A stretch of 64,000 bases of DNA from CALOBA01 sp942491465 (GCA_942491465.1 CALOBA010000045.1:124001-188000); one strand, 5' to 3'. Numbered from the stretch's first letter, positions 44,488-54,323 are shown. Program-made: numbers and translations. The notes: generated from the letters alone by a model not told the origin.

Positions 44488-45804
44488 TCAGTCCACCGGC
44501 TCCGACACCTCCCGCAGCCGCAGTGCGTAGCCCGCGGCGACCATGGACGCGATCGCCAGTACCAGGATCACCAGCGCCGCGTCGCCGAGCAGTCCGATCA
44601 GGCCGCCGGCGAGCATGACCACGCCGATGACGCTGTTGCTGACGGCGACCATGGCCGCACGGGTCTCGCTCGCGGCCATGTCCACCAGGTAGACCTTGCG
44701 CCCGAGGCGGACGCCGGCATGGGCGATGCCAAGCAGCAGAAAGAGCAGCGGGAAGGCCAGTGCGCTGTCGAGCAGGGTCGCATCGGTCGCGGCCAGACCC
44801 CAGGCGAGCAGGCCGATCAGACCGGCCAGCGCGGCGGCGATGGCCATGACCCGCCGCGCCGAGCGATCGGACAGTCGGCCCCAGACCGGCGCGCTGATGG
44901 TGCCGGCCAGGCCGCTGGCGATGATCAGGAGCCCCAGCCCGCCGAGCCCGGTGCTGTGCTGCTGCGCCAGCAGGACGTAGAACGGTGGGGCCAGCGCGAC
45001 GCTGAGCAGGCTGATGCGCACCAGCACGAATCGGCGGAAGCCGGGGTCGGTGCGCAGCAGGCCGATGCTCGCAAGCGCCGTCTCCAGCGCGTTGCCGCCG
45101 CCCTCGGTGGCCCCCGGCTGCTCGCGGATCAGCTGGAAGACCAGCGCGCCGGCGGCGAACAGCAGCGCACCGCCGCCGAGCAGCGCGGCGAAGACCAGCG
45201 GGCCGGTGTCCGTCGAGGCGAACAGCTCCAGATAGAGACCCAGCGCCAGCGTCAACGCCCCGGCGATGCCGGCGGAGAGCCCCATCAGGTTGCCGCGTCG
45301 AGCCTTGGAGACGGTCTTGCCGAGCACGTCCTTGGCCGAGACCGAGCACAGCCCGCGCGCCAGGCTGAATACCACCAGCAAGGCGACGATGATCCAGCCC
45401 GCGGCGGCGCCGCTCAGCGTCGCCGCCGCCAGCGCCATCAGCGCCAGTGCCGCGGCGGAGAGCAGCGCGCCGATGATCCAGACCCCCTTGCGCCGCGGTC
45501 GCCGACGGATGACGGCGGCGACGGCCAGCTGCGGCAGCAGCACCCCGGCCTCGCGGATCGGCACCAACAGCCCGATCAACAGCGTCGGAGCGCCCAAGGA
45601 GCCCAGCAGCCAGGGCAGGATCAGCTTGGCGCTCGCCAACTCGTCGGCGACCTTGGTCAGCAGGTTGGCGACCAGATAGGCGAAGAAATTGCGCGGCTGG
45701 TGGTCGCAGGCGCTCTCCGGGATGTCCTTGCAGACGCGGGCGTCCTCGTCGCCGGTGACCAGATCGTAGAGGTTGTCGATGGGGGAGGCGGGGTTGCTCG
45801 GCAT
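44488..45804 (-). CDS. Major facilitator superfamily transporter
   Basis: The 438-residue protein has about twelve membrane helices in two halves, with the conserved cytoplasmic loop 'WGRLSDRSARRVMAIAAALA' between the halves and 'LGRKVYLVDMAASETRAAMV' near the end. The N-terminus is an unusual hydrophilic stretch ('DNLYDLVTGDEDARVCKDIP') before the first helix. The ATG at 45802-45804 is supported by GGAG six bases upstream. Substrate unknown. It is divergent from the SRPBCC gene. Confidence 0.85.
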   Translation of the reverse strand: MPSNPASPIDNLYDLVTGDEDARVCKDIPESACDHQPRNFFAYLVANLLTKVADELASAKLILPWLLGSLGAPTLLIGLLVPIREAGVLLPQLAVAAVIRRRPRRKGVWIIGALLSAAALALMALAAATLSGAAAGWIIVALLVVFSLARGLCSVSAKDVLGKTVSKARRGNLMGLSAGIAGALTLALGLYLELFASTDTGPLVFAALLGGGALLFAAGALVFQLIREQPGATEGGGNALETALASIGLLRTDPGFRRFVLVRISLLSVALAPPFYVLLAQQHSTGLGGLGLLIIASGLAGTISAPVWGRLSDRSARRVMAIAAALAGLIGLLAWGLAATDATLLDSALAFPLLFLLLGIAHAGVRLGRKVYLVDMAASETRAAMVAVSNSVIGVVMLAGGLIGLLGDAALVILVLAIASMVAAGYALRLREVSEPVD

Positions 45805-45981
45805 CGTTGCTCCGGAAGAATAAAGCCAAGACTGCCAGCGAACTTCAGCGGCACGCGCCGGCAATCGGTATCGATACGGGTAGAAGCGGCCGTTTTATGA
45901 CCCTATTATCTAGCTTCGAGCCCAAGCCGCCGAGCCATCCGGGCGCGTCGGCATAAGCACCACGACCTTGGGGGTGACGAC

Positions 45982-46449
45982 GTGGTCAAGGCAGAAGCCA
46001 GTATCACCATCGCATGCGACATCGACGCGGTCTACGCCTTCGTTGCCGGCGACTTCGTGCGCAATTATCCGCGCTGGTCCCCGGAGGTGAAGCGACTCAA
46101 CCTACTATCCAAGGGGCCGCTCGCGGTCGGCAGTCTGGCGCGGCAGGTGCGCGTCGACCAGGGCCGGCGCACCGAGTCGACGTTCAAGATCGTCCACATG
46201 CAGCCGGGCCGCCGGCTGGCGTTCCAGGGCATCGACGTGGCCTACTTTGTCGACTACCGCTTTGACCAGACCGGCAAGCCCGGCCAGACGCGGCTCACCT
46301 TCAGCTTCGAGCTGCGCCGGCTGGAGCTGATGATGCGCCCGTTCGAGAAGCTGATCCGCCTGACCGTGCAGGACGGTGCCCGGCGCACCGTGCGCAACCT
46401 GAAGCGGCTGATCGAGCTGGAGCCGACGCCGGAGCGCCGGGCCGCCTGA
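45982..46449 (+). CDS. SRPBCC family protein
   Basis: The 155-residue protein begins 'VKAEASITIACDIDAVYAFV', the first strand and helix of START/polyketide-cyclase-like folds. It continues 'VNYPRW'-like ('FVRNYPRWSPEVKRL'), 'VHMQPGRRLAFQGI' and a C-terminal helix 'RRTVRNLKRLIELE'. Such proteins bind hydrophobic ligands; none can be predicted. The start is a GTG at 45982. It lies 47 bases upstream of the LOV gene on the same strand, so the two may be co-transcribed. Confidence 0.75.
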   Translation: MVKAEASITIACDIDAVYAFVAGDFVRNYPRWSPEVKRLNLLSKGPLAVGSLARQVRVDQGRRTESTFKIVHMQPGRRLAFQGIDVAYFVDYRFDQTGKPGQTRLTFSFELRRLELMMRPFEKLIRLTVQDGARRTVRNLKRLIELEPTPERRAA

Positions 46450-46496
46450 GCCGCCGGCGGTCCTCCGCGACAACGACAACTCCACAAGGTAAAACC

Positions 46497-46940
46497 ATGG
46501 ATTTCGTGCCCGAGAAAGACCCGCAAATGATCCCGGCGGTGCTCGCCCAGATCCTCGACAGCTGCGTCAACGGCATCACCATCTCCGACCCCGACCTGCC
46601 GGACAACCCGATCGTCTACGCCAACGAGGTCTTCGAGCAGATGACCGGCTACAGCCAGGAAGAGATCGTCGGGCGAAACTGCCGCTTCCTGCAGGCCGAC
46701 GAGCAGGACCAGGACGCCCTGACCGCGCTGCGCGAGGCCATGGACAATAGGGCGCCGGTGGAGGTGACGCTGCGCAACTACCGCAAGGATGGCAGCCTGT
46801 TCTACAACCGCCTGTCGATCCGCCCGCTGTTCGACCCGGACGGCGAGGTCATCTACTACCTGGGCGTTCAGTATGACGTGACCGAGCAGGTGGAGGCGCG
46901 CCAGGAGATCGAGCGGCTGACCAAGCTGCTCGGGCAGTAG
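46497..46940 (+). CDS. Short LOV-type PAS photoreceptor
   Basis: The 147-residue protein is almost entirely a PAS/LOV domain. The flavin-adduct cysteine is in 'GRNCRFLQADEQDQDALTAL' (Cys62), after 'VYANEVFEQMTGYSQEEIVG'. The later LOV elements 'VTLRNYRKDGSLFYNRLSIR' and 'GEVIYYLGVQYDVTEQVEAR' end in a short helix (J-alpha-like, about residues 125-147). No effector domain follows, so it is a 'short LOV' that probably signals by dimer rearrangement. Blue light should form a Cys-FMN adduct. Tyr replaces the common Trp in 'NYRKDG..FWN'. Partner unknown; the SRPBCC gene upstream is the nearest candidate. Confidence 0.9.
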   Translation: MDFVPEKDPQMIPAVLAQILDSCVNGITISDPDLPDNPIVYANEVFEQMTGYSQEEIVGRNCRFLQADEQDQDALTALREAMDNRAPVEVTLRNYRKDGSLFYNRLSIRPLFDPDGEVIYYLGVQYDVTEQVEARQEIERLTKLLGQ

Positions 46941-47020
46941 GGCGATTTCTGTCAACTTTCCTACCATCTGACCTGTCTTGACGCCCGCCTTCGGCGTCGG
47001 GCCGGCGGTCACGTAGTCAA

Positions 47021-47109
47021 GGTTCAGAAACAAGTGGTGCAGACGCAACCACGAAACGGCCAATCCAAAGCCTCAGCGAGCGGGCGTCTGTACCACTTGT
47101 TTTTGAACC
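47021..47109. repeat. MITE-like element, GGTTCAG family, copy 1
   Basis: An 89-base element with 26-base terminal inverted repeats, GGTTCAGAAACAAGTGGTGC at the left end against its near complement ending CACTTGTTTTTGAACC (about 24 of 26 matches). It codes for nothing. Confidence 0.85.
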
Positions 47110-47126
47110 GATCCATCGCTAGTCAA

Positions 47127-47215
47127 GGTTCAGAAACAAGTGGTGCAGACGCAACCACGAAACGGCCAATCCAAAGCCTCAGCGAGCGGGCGTCTGTACC
47201 ACTTGTTTTTGAACC
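47127..47215. repeat. MITE-like element, GGTTCAG family, copy 2
   Basis: Identical to copy 1 as far as can be seen, in the same orientation, 106 bases downstream; the short flanks (CTAGTCAA before, GATCCAT after) are also repeated. The tandem arrangement suggests local duplication rather than two insertions. Confidence 0.85.
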
Positions 47216-47224
47216 GATCCATAG

Positions 47225-47367
47225 CTAGTGCAGCGCTGCGGAAGTCCCGAGGCCACCGGCGCTGTGGGAGCGACTTGCAGTCGCGATCTTCCGCGTCGCG
47301 GCAGTCGCGATTGCAAATCGCTCCCACAGGTGCCGCCGGTCTCGTCAGTTTCGCGGCAAAGCACTAG
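47225..47367. repeat. MITE-like element, CTAGYGC family, copy 2
   Basis: A 143-base relative of 18883-19025 in the same orientation, bounded by CTAGTGC and GCACTAG (perfect 7-base inverted ends) with the GTGGGAGCGACTTGCAGTCGCGA hairpin. It abuts copy 2 of the GGTTCAG family. Confidence 0.75.
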
Positions 47368-47439
47368 CCATGCGACGCCCCCTGGGGCGGTAGGGCTGAA
47401 CGGTGTAGAATCGCGGCTTTTCGCCAGGGGGTCGTATTC

Positions 47440-47814
47440 GTGCTGCAGCTCCTCGCCATCGCCGGCGGCGGCGCCCTCGGGGCGCTATCGCGATTCTGGG
47501 TCTCCACCGGTGTCTACGGGCTGCTCGGGCGGGAGTTTCCGTGGGGGACCTTGGCGGTCAACGTGCTCGGATCGTTCCTGATGGGGCTGCTGGCCGTGCT
47601 GCTGCTGGAGCGCAGTATCGCGCCGCCGGAGCTGCGCTCGGCGTTGCTGATCGGATTTCTGGGCGCGTTCACGACCTTTTCGACCTTCTCGCTGGAGACC
47701 CTGACCCTGATCGAGCAGGGCGAGGCGCTGCGGGCGCTGCTCAACGTCGGCGTCAGCGTGCTGGTCTGCGTCGCCGCCTGCTGGGGCGGCATCGTCGCCG
47801 CGAGGGCCATCTGA
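47440..47814 (+). CDS. crcB: Fluoride efflux channel CrcB/Fluc
   Basis: The 124-residue protein has four membrane helices and the Fluc motifs 'GGGALGALSRFWVS', 'FPWGTLAVNVLGSFLMGLLA' and 'GFLGAFTTFSTFSLETLTLI' (the TFSTFS loop with phenylalanines that line the fluoride pore). It exports fluoride. The start is GTG at 47440 with GGGGG upstream. No fluoride riboswitch is recognisable in the 70 bases before it. The stop overlaps the next start (ATGA), so it is coupled to the DUF190 gene. Confidence 0.95.
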   Translation: MLQLLAIAGGGALGALSRFWVSTGVYGLLGREFPWGTLAVNVLGSFLMGLLAVLLLERSIAPPELRSALLIGFLGAFTTFSTFSLETLTLIEQGEALRALLNVGVSVLVCVAACWGGIVAARAI

Positions 47815-48191
47815 TGCACCGCAAATCCAATCCCAAGCGCCCGGCGCCCGCCGCCCGGCAGGGCGACCCCGGTGAATACGAGGGCACGCTGATCTGGGCG
47901 ACCATGGTCCGGGTCTATCTGTCCGAGTCCGACCATGGCCTGAAGCCCCTGCTCAAGTGTCTGCACGACGAGCTCGGCGTCTGCGGTGCCACCGTCACCC
48001 GCGGCGTCGCCGGCTTCGGTGCCTCCGGCGTAGTCCACGGCAGCTCGCTGGTGGATCTGGCCACCGACCTGCCGCTGATCCTGGAATTCTTCGATCGGCC
48101 CGACCGCGCACGCATCGCCATCGAGCGCATCAAGGACTTCGTCGAGCCCGGCCATGTCGTCTCCTGGAGCGTCAGCGTCGAGGCGAATTGA
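47814..48191 (+). CDS. DUF190 domain-containing protein
   Basis: The 125-residue protein has the DUF190 pattern 'VRVYLSESDHGLKPLLKCLH', 'GVCGATVTRGVAGFGASGVV' and 'LPLILEFFDRPDRARIAIER', a ferredoxin-like (PII-like) fold. Genes of this family are commonly placed after crcB, as here with a 1-base overlap, and may regulate or assist the channel. That role is not established. Confidence 0.88.
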   Translation: MHRKSNPKRPAPAARQGDPGEYEGTLIWATMVRVYLSESDHGLKPLLKCLHDELGVCGATVTRGVAGFGASGVVHGSSLVDLATDLPLILEFFDRPDRARIAIERIKDFVEPGHVVSWSVSVEAN

Positions 48192-48224
48192 CCCCAAAAC
48201 GCACATCACAGAAGGTAGTCAACC

Positions 48225-49505
48225 ATGCTCGATCCCCGCCTGCTGCGGACCAACCTGGCGCTCGTCGCCGAGCAGCTCGCCCGCCGTGGCATGCAGCTCG
48301 ACAGCGGGCGCATCGAGGCCCTGGAGGCCCGGCGCAAGCAGCTGCAGACCGAGGTGCAGGAGCTTCAGAACCTGCGCAACACCAAGTCCAAGGCCATCGG
48401 CAAGGCCAAGGCCGCCGGTGCGGACATCGAGCCGCTGAAGGCCGAGGTCGCCACCTTCGGCGACCGGTTGCGGGCCTTGGACCATGAGCTGGACCAGCTC
48501 CAGGCCGAGCTGCGCGAGATCAGCCTCGGCCTGCCGAACCTGCCCCACGAGAGCGTGCCCGACGGTGCCGACGAGGACGCCAACCGCGAGGAGCGCCGCT
48601 GGGGTGAGCCGATCCGTTTCGATTTTGCGCCCAAGGATCACGTCGACCTGGGCGTCGCCGCGGGCTGGCTCGACCTGGACGCCGCCGCCAAGCTCGCCGG
48701 CGCCCGTTTCAGCGTGCTCACCGGCCCGCTGGCGCGCCTGCACCGGGCGTTGATCCAACTGATGCTCGACGTCCACGGCGGCGAGCACGGCTACAGCGAG
48801 GTCTATGTCCCCTACCTGGTCAATGCCGACAGCCTCACCGGCACCGGCCAGCTCCCCAAGTTCGAGGCCGACCTGTTCAAGGTCCCCGGCGAGCAGCGCG
48901 ACTTCTATCTGATCCCCACCGCCGAGGTCCCGGTCACCAATCTGGTCCGCGACGAGATCGTCGATGCCGATCGGCTGCCGCTGCGCTTCTGCGCCCACAC
49001 GCCGTGCTTTCGCAGCGAGGCCGGCTCCCACGGCAAGGACACCCGGGGCATGATCCGCCAGCACCAGTTCGAGAAGGTCGAGTTGGTGCAGATCTGCCAT
49101 CCTTCCGAGTCCCTGGCCGCGCTGGAGCAGCTCACCGGCCACGCCGAGGCCATCCTGCAGCGGCTCGGGCTGCCGTACCGGGTCGTGACCCTGTGCACCG
49201 GCGACCTCGGCTTCTCCGCCATCAAGACCTACGACCTGGAGGTCTGGCTGCCGGGTCAGGGGCGCTACCGCGAGATATCGTCCTGCAGCTGCTTCGGCGA
49301 CTTTCAGGCCCGGCGCATGCAGGCGCGCTTCCGCAACCCGGAGACCGGCAAGCCCGAACTGGTGCACACGCTGAACGGCTCCGGCCTGGCCGTTGGTCGG
49401 GCGCTGGTTGCGGTCATGGAGAACTACCAGCAGGCCGACGGCAGCATCGTCGTACCCGAGGCCCTGCGGCCCTACCTGGGGGGGGTGGAGCGGATCGCGG
49501 CCTGA
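48225..49505 (+). CDS. serS: Serine--tRNA ligase
   Basis: The 426-residue class II synthetase starts with the long antiparallel coiled coil that binds tRNA-Ser (about residues 25-100, 'RRKQLQTEVQELQNLRNTKS'). It continues with the catalytic core: motif 2 'FCAHTPCFRSEAGSHGKDTR' and motif 3 'NGSGLAVGRALVAVMENYQQ', with 'SSCSCFGDFQARRMQARFRN' between them. Length is the usual one. AGAAGG lies upstream of the ATG at 48225. A strong hairpin follows the gene. Confidence 0.98.
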   Translation: MLDPRLLRTNLALVAEQLARRGMQLDSGRIEALEARRKQLQTEVQELQNLRNTKSKAIGKAKAAGADIEPLKAEVATFGDRLRALDHELDQLQAELREISLGLPNLPHESVPDGADEDANREERRWGEPIRFDFAPKDHVDLGVAAGWLDLDAAAKLAGARFSVLTGPLARLHRALIQLMLDVHGGEHGYSEVYVPYLVNADSLTGTGQLPKFEADLFKVPGEQRDFYLIPTAEVPVTNLVRDEIVDADRLPLRFCAHTPCFRSEAGSHGKDTRGMIRQHQFEKVELVQICHPSESLAALEQLTGHAEAILQRLGLPYRVVTLCTGDLGFSAIKTYDLEVWLPGQGRYREISSCSCFGDFQARRMQARFRNPETGKPELVHTLNGSGLAVGRALVAVMENYQQADGSIVVPEALRPYLGGVERIAA

Positions 49506-49606
49506 GCCGGGGTCGACGCCACCGCCCGGCGGCGTCGGTCGCAGCCGAAACCGAAACCGAAATCAGAAAAGCGCAGCCGCGGGAGGTCCGCATGCTGCGC
49601 TCGATA

Positions 49607-49634
49607 AAGAGGCCGGGGCTCCCCCCGGCCTCTT
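49607..49634. terminator. Bidirectional terminator, serS / LruC gene
   Basis: AAGAGGCCGGGG (49607-49618) pairs perfectly with CCCCGGCCTCTT (49623-49634) over a 4-base loop, between convergent genes. The T tract is short (TT on one side), but the stem is 12 bases long and very stable. Confidence 0.65.
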
Positions 49635-49664
49635 GCGTCTCCGGCGCAACCGCCGGATTGCGGA

Positions 49665-51413
49665 CTACAGCGGCGCCAGATCGTCTGCCAAGGTGCGCTG
49701 GAACAGCTGGCTGGGGACGCTGTACTGGTACAGATACCAGTCCGCGTATTCGGTGCCGCCGCTCTCCGCCCAAGGCACGAAGTTGGGGTAGGCCAAGTGG
49801 ATAGAGACCCATTCCCGCGGGTGGTGCCAATCGATGGGTATGTTCAGGGCCCAGGGGAGGTTGTCCGCGCTCAAGAACCAGCGGTCCGTGTCCGGGTCGG
49901 AATCGTCATCGGCGAACTGGATCATCCAGTTCGGCACCATGTCGGTGGGCGCGTGGTTCGGCAGATGCACCTCGTAGCGACGGTCATCCGTGCGGTAGAT
50001 GAACGGGTTGTACGGCGCATCGCCCAGCCTTGAGGCGTCCACGGGCTCTGCGAACACCAGCTCGAAGGTGACCGGGGGCGCGTCCACCTCGGCGCAGTTC
50101 TGGGTGTTGAAGAACCAGCACCAGTGGCTGTGGTGGCCGAGGTCTTTGGCGTTCTCGAACAGGATCAGGGTCAGGGCGTTCTGGCCCTCCTCGCTGATCA
50201 GGTCCACGGGCTCGCCGTCGCCGATGGTGACCCAAGCACTGTCGAGTTCGTCCGCGTAGAGCCCCGGGAAGTGGAAGCCGAAGCCCGACGCGTAGCCGGC
50301 GCCGCGGGCCACCATATCGACTTCGCCGCGGATCGCGGCGACCTCGCCGGTGGCCGTGCGGATCTCCTGGAGCTGGTAGCGCAGCACCAGATCGTTCATG
50401 TCGTAGTCGCCCTTGCGTGGCCAGTTGTCCTCGAAGGCCAGCGTCGCCTTGCCGTCCGCGGACGGGTAGCTCACGGCATAGGCACCCAGGGGATCATCCG
50501 GCAGATCGTCTTCAGAATCCGGCACGCCGTCACCGTCACGGTCGGCGACCTCGACGATGTCCAGCAGTTCTTCGGTCTCGATGGCGGTGGGCGGGTTGGA
50601 TTCGATGGCGAACAGCACGTCGTTGAAGTCATGGTCGCACCAGCCATGGGTGCGCCGGATGTCCTCCAGGCCGAGGATGATCTTGCCCTCCTCGGGGTCG
50701 TTCAGCAGCACGGTATGGGCGCGCAGATCCTCGTCCGCTTCCGGGTTGAGGCCCTGCAGGCTGTAGAAGACCCAGTCGGAGGGATCGATGGACGCGGCGA
50801 GATCCTGAACCCAGCCGTCGCGCGGATTGCCGAAGGGGGCCACGCCGTCGCCGGTCCAGCCCTGGGCGACGACAAAGAAGGTGATGCGGGTGCCGGCCGG
50901 GAACATCCCGAGATTGACCTGCTGGCCCGGGAACAGGCCGCGGTCGCCGCCGCCGGCGCCGTTCCTGGACGCGTTCGGGAAGACGACGACGTGCTCGACC
51001 TCGTCGATCGTGGTGGGCGGGTTGTCGGCGTCGTAGGCGATGTAGCCGAAGCTGTTGGTGAAGCCGGCACCCTCGTGGATGAAGGTGATGAACACCTCGC
51101 CGGCCTCGCCCATCGTGATGTTGGCGGCGTCGTCGGCGGTGATGAGGTTGACCTCGGCGTCGCGCACGTCGCGTCCCTCGGGTAGGGCGTTGGCAATGCG
51201 ATCCATCAGCTCCGTCGACAAGCTGACGCGCTCGTCGCTGAGGTCGAGGGGGATGCCGGTGTTGTCGTGGTTGGCGTGGTAGACCGAGTCGCCGGAGCGG
51301 CTATCGAAGTGGAACTGCGTAAAACGCGGGTCGCTGGCGGTGACGTCGGCGACCGCGGAGGTGCTGACGAGGGCGAGGGCGACGGCACTGGCGAGGATGT
51401 GGTTGGTCTTCAT
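49665..51413 (-). CDS. LruC domain-containing secreted protein
   Basis: From the ATG at 51411-51413 the 582-residue protein has a signal peptide ('HILASAVALALVSTSAVADV'). A DUF4114-like domain follows ('WCDHDFNDVLFAIESN'), then a calcium-binding-like Asp-rich linker ('DRDGDGVPDSEDDLPDDPLG') and the LruC region ('LAFEDNWPRKGDYDMNDLVL', 'GFGFHFPGLYADELDSAWVT', 'HSHWCWFFNTQNCAEVDAPP'). LruC-domain proteins are exported proteins of unknown role, known from Leptospira and marine bacteria. There is no PEP-CTERM tail or membrane anchor. It lies 61 bases after a small secreted protein gene, probably one operon. Confidence 0.8.
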   Translation of the reverse strand: MKTNHILASAVALALVSTSAVADVTASDPRFTQFHFDSRSGDSVYHANHDNTGIPLDLSDERVSLSTELMDRIANALPEGRDVRDAEVNLITADDAANITMGEAGEVFITFIHEGAGFTNSFGYIAYDADNPPTTIDEVEHVVVFPNASRNGAGGGDRGLFPGQQVNLGMFPAGTRITFFVVAQGWTGDGVAPFGNPRDGWVQDLAASIDPSDWVFYSLQGLNPEADEDLRAHTVLLNDPEEGKIILGLEDIRRTHGWCDHDFNDVLFAIESNPPTAIETEELLDIVEVADRDGDGVPDSEDDLPDDPLGAYAVSYPSADGKATLAFEDNWPRKGDYDMNDLVLRYQLQEIRTATGEVAAIRGEVDMVARGAGYASGFGFHFPGLYADELDSAWVTIGDGEPVDLISEEGQNALTLILFENAKDLGHHSHWCWFFNTQNCAEVDAPPVTFELVFAEPVDASRLGDAPYNPFIYRTDDRRYEVHLPNHAPTDMVPNWMIQFADDDSDPDTDRWFLSADNLPWALNIPIDWHHPREWVSIHLAYPNFVPWAESGGTEYADWYLYQYSVPSQLFQRTLADDLAPL

Positions 51414-51474
51414 CGGCGGTTTACCCGGAATTCTGGTCGGCGTCTGGGGATTGCGGTCGCGAGCGCGGCGGCGA

Positions 51475-51855
51475 CTACTGGAAGGCATGCTCGATGAGGC
51501 CGTCGGCGACCTGCACTCGCGCCTCGTTGACGATGCCGATCACGTTGGTGCGCACGACCACGGTGCTCATGTGGCCGGGCAACTTCACAAACCCCTCGTA
51601 GACACCGTAGTCGTCGGTCATGGCGCGCTCCATCACGCCTCCGGAACCGTCGGCGCTCAGCACCTCGATCATCCGGTTGCCGGCCGGCTGTCCCTCATGG
51701 TCGAGGACCTGCAGGTGGACGAAGACCTTGTGCTGGTTGGCATAGTCGAAGCCGTGGCTGACGACCATGTCGTGAATGCCGGTGCTGGCGTGGGCGACGC
51801 TGTCGTACAGGAACGCGGTGGTGAGCAACGTGATCGAGAAGATGGTTTTGAGCAT
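51475..51855 (-). CDS. Small secreted protein with carboxypeptidase-regulatory-like fold (hypothetical)
   Basis: Starting at 51855 the protein has 126 residues. It has a signal peptide ('LKTIFSITLLTTAFLYDSVA', cleavage after 'AHA') and a mature part of about 100 residues with beta-rich repeats ('VHLQVLDHEGQPAGNRMIEV', 'DDYGVYEGFVKLPGHMSTVV'), suggesting an Ig/carboxypeptidase-regulatory-like sandwich. Function unknown. It directly precedes the LruC gene on the same strand, so the two products may act together at the cell surface. Confidence 0.6.
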   Translation of the reverse strand: MLKTIFSITLLTTAFLYDSVAHASTGIHDMVVSHGFDYANQHKVFVHLQVLDHEGQPAGNRMIEVLSADGSGGVMERAMTDDYGVYEGFVKLPGHMSTVVVRTNVIGIVNEARVQVADGLIEHAFQ

Positions 51856-51914
51856 CGTGTTCTTACCCTTGGCGGTGTGGCGACGGGCGCCCATGACTAA
51901 CTTGCTTCCGCCAT

Positions 51915-51943
51915 AACATAGATCATGTGTAGAAGATGCGCAA
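51915..51943 (-). promoter_or_regulatory. Candidate sigma-70 promoter of the small secreted protein/LruC operon
   Basis: Read on the minus strand, TTGCGC (51938-51943) and TATGTT (51915-51920) are separated by 17 bases, about 60 bases upstream of the 51855 start. Both boxes are imperfect. Confidence 0.4.
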
Positions 51944-52129
51944 GTAATGCGCTCAATTTTGTGGTATGCCGCCCGTGGTCCCGACGAATGGTCATCGATC
52001 GGGCGCAAACCCCCATCGCGGCGGCCGGGCGCCGGCCGGCCTTTGCTGTCGGGGGCCGCCCGCTGCGGTGATGGCGGGGGGCCTGGCCGGGATCGGGTCT
52101 TCGGGAGGGCCGCTGGACGTCGATCGGGG

Positions 52130-52157
52130 TTGACACCGAGCTGGCGATCCCTATTAT
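52130..52157 (+). promoter_or_regulatory. groES-groEL promoter (sigma-70 type)
   Basis: TTGACA at 52130-52135 and TATTAT at 52152-52157, 16 bases apart, are near-consensus. The -10 box runs directly into the CIRCE operator, so repressor binding would block initiation. The stretch 51944-52129 before it shows no gene. Confidence 0.8.
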
Positions 52158-52183
52158 TAGCACTCGCTCGACATGAGTGCTAA
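52157..52183 (+). promoter_or_regulatory. CIRCE operator (HrcA binding site)
   Basis: TTAGCACTC, nine bases, GAGTGCTAA: a perfect match to the CIRCE inverted repeat, which the heat-shock repressor HrcA binds. It lies 67 bases before the groES start. Control by HrcA is inferred; hrcA itself is not in the window. Confidence 0.97.
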
Positions 52184-52250
52184 CACCCGAGCAGTCGCCT
52201 CGGGTTTTCGCAGTCCCAGTCTTTAGAATTCCACTTGAGGGGAAGCAGCA

Positions 52251-52541
52251 ATGAAGATCCGTCCCTTACATGACCGTGTCGTCGTTCGTCGTATGGAAGA
52301 GGAGCGCACCTCCGCCGGCGGCATCGTGATCCCGGACTCCGCCGCCGAAAAGCCGATCCAGGGCGAGATTGTCGCCGTCGGCAACGGCAAGGTCACCGAC
52401 AGCGGTGACACCCGCGCCCTCGACGTCAAGGTCGGCGACCGCGTGCTGTTCGGTAAGTACTCCGGCACCGAGGTCAAGCTCGACGGCGAGGAACTCCTCG
52501 TGATGCGCGAGGAAGACATCATGGGTGTCATCGAGGGCTGA
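52251..52541 (+). CDS. groES: Co-chaperonin GroES
   Basis: The 96-residue protein has the full GroES sequence pattern: 'KIRPLHDRVVVRRMEEERTS' at the start, the mobile loop 'ERTSAGGIVIPDSAAEKPIQ' and 'GDRVLFGKYSGTEVKLDGEE'. It caps the GroEL cavity. GAGGGG stands before the ATG. It is first in the groE operon, 83 bases before groEL. Confidence 0.99.
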   Translation: MKIRPLHDRVVVRRMEEERTSAGGIVIPDSAAEKPIQGEIVAVGNGKVTDSGDTRALDVKVGDRVLFGKYSGTEVKLDGEELLVMREEDIMGVIEG

Positions 52542-52624
52542 TCGGCCCTCCCGGTCCGGCGGCTCAAGGCCCCGGCCAACCCACCGAATTCATCCGCAAC
52601 CAGATTTAAATAGGTAACTGACTC

Positions 52625-54265
<1,641 letters not shown>

Positions 54266-54323
54266 CAGCGCCTTTTCCGCCCTCGGGGCGGAAAACCCGC
54301 TAGGTCTATGGATAGACCGGAAA

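Noticed and set aside
46464..46480. GACAACGACAAC between the SRPBCC and LOV genes
   Set aside because: Only two hexamers without the CGATTAC lead; too short to count as a third copy of the array.
46254..47063. 269-codon minus-strand frame over the SRPBCC and LOV genes
   Set aside because: The plus-strand proteins have clear family motifs; this frame does not.
47021..47215. Tandem repeats that could suggest a CRISPR array
   Set aside because: Only two units, each with its own long terminal inverted repeats, and no cas genes; they are miniature elements. No CRISPR array was seen anywhere.
47367..47440. Fluoride riboswitch before crcB
   Set aside because: The conserved aptamer segments could not be found in this short leader.
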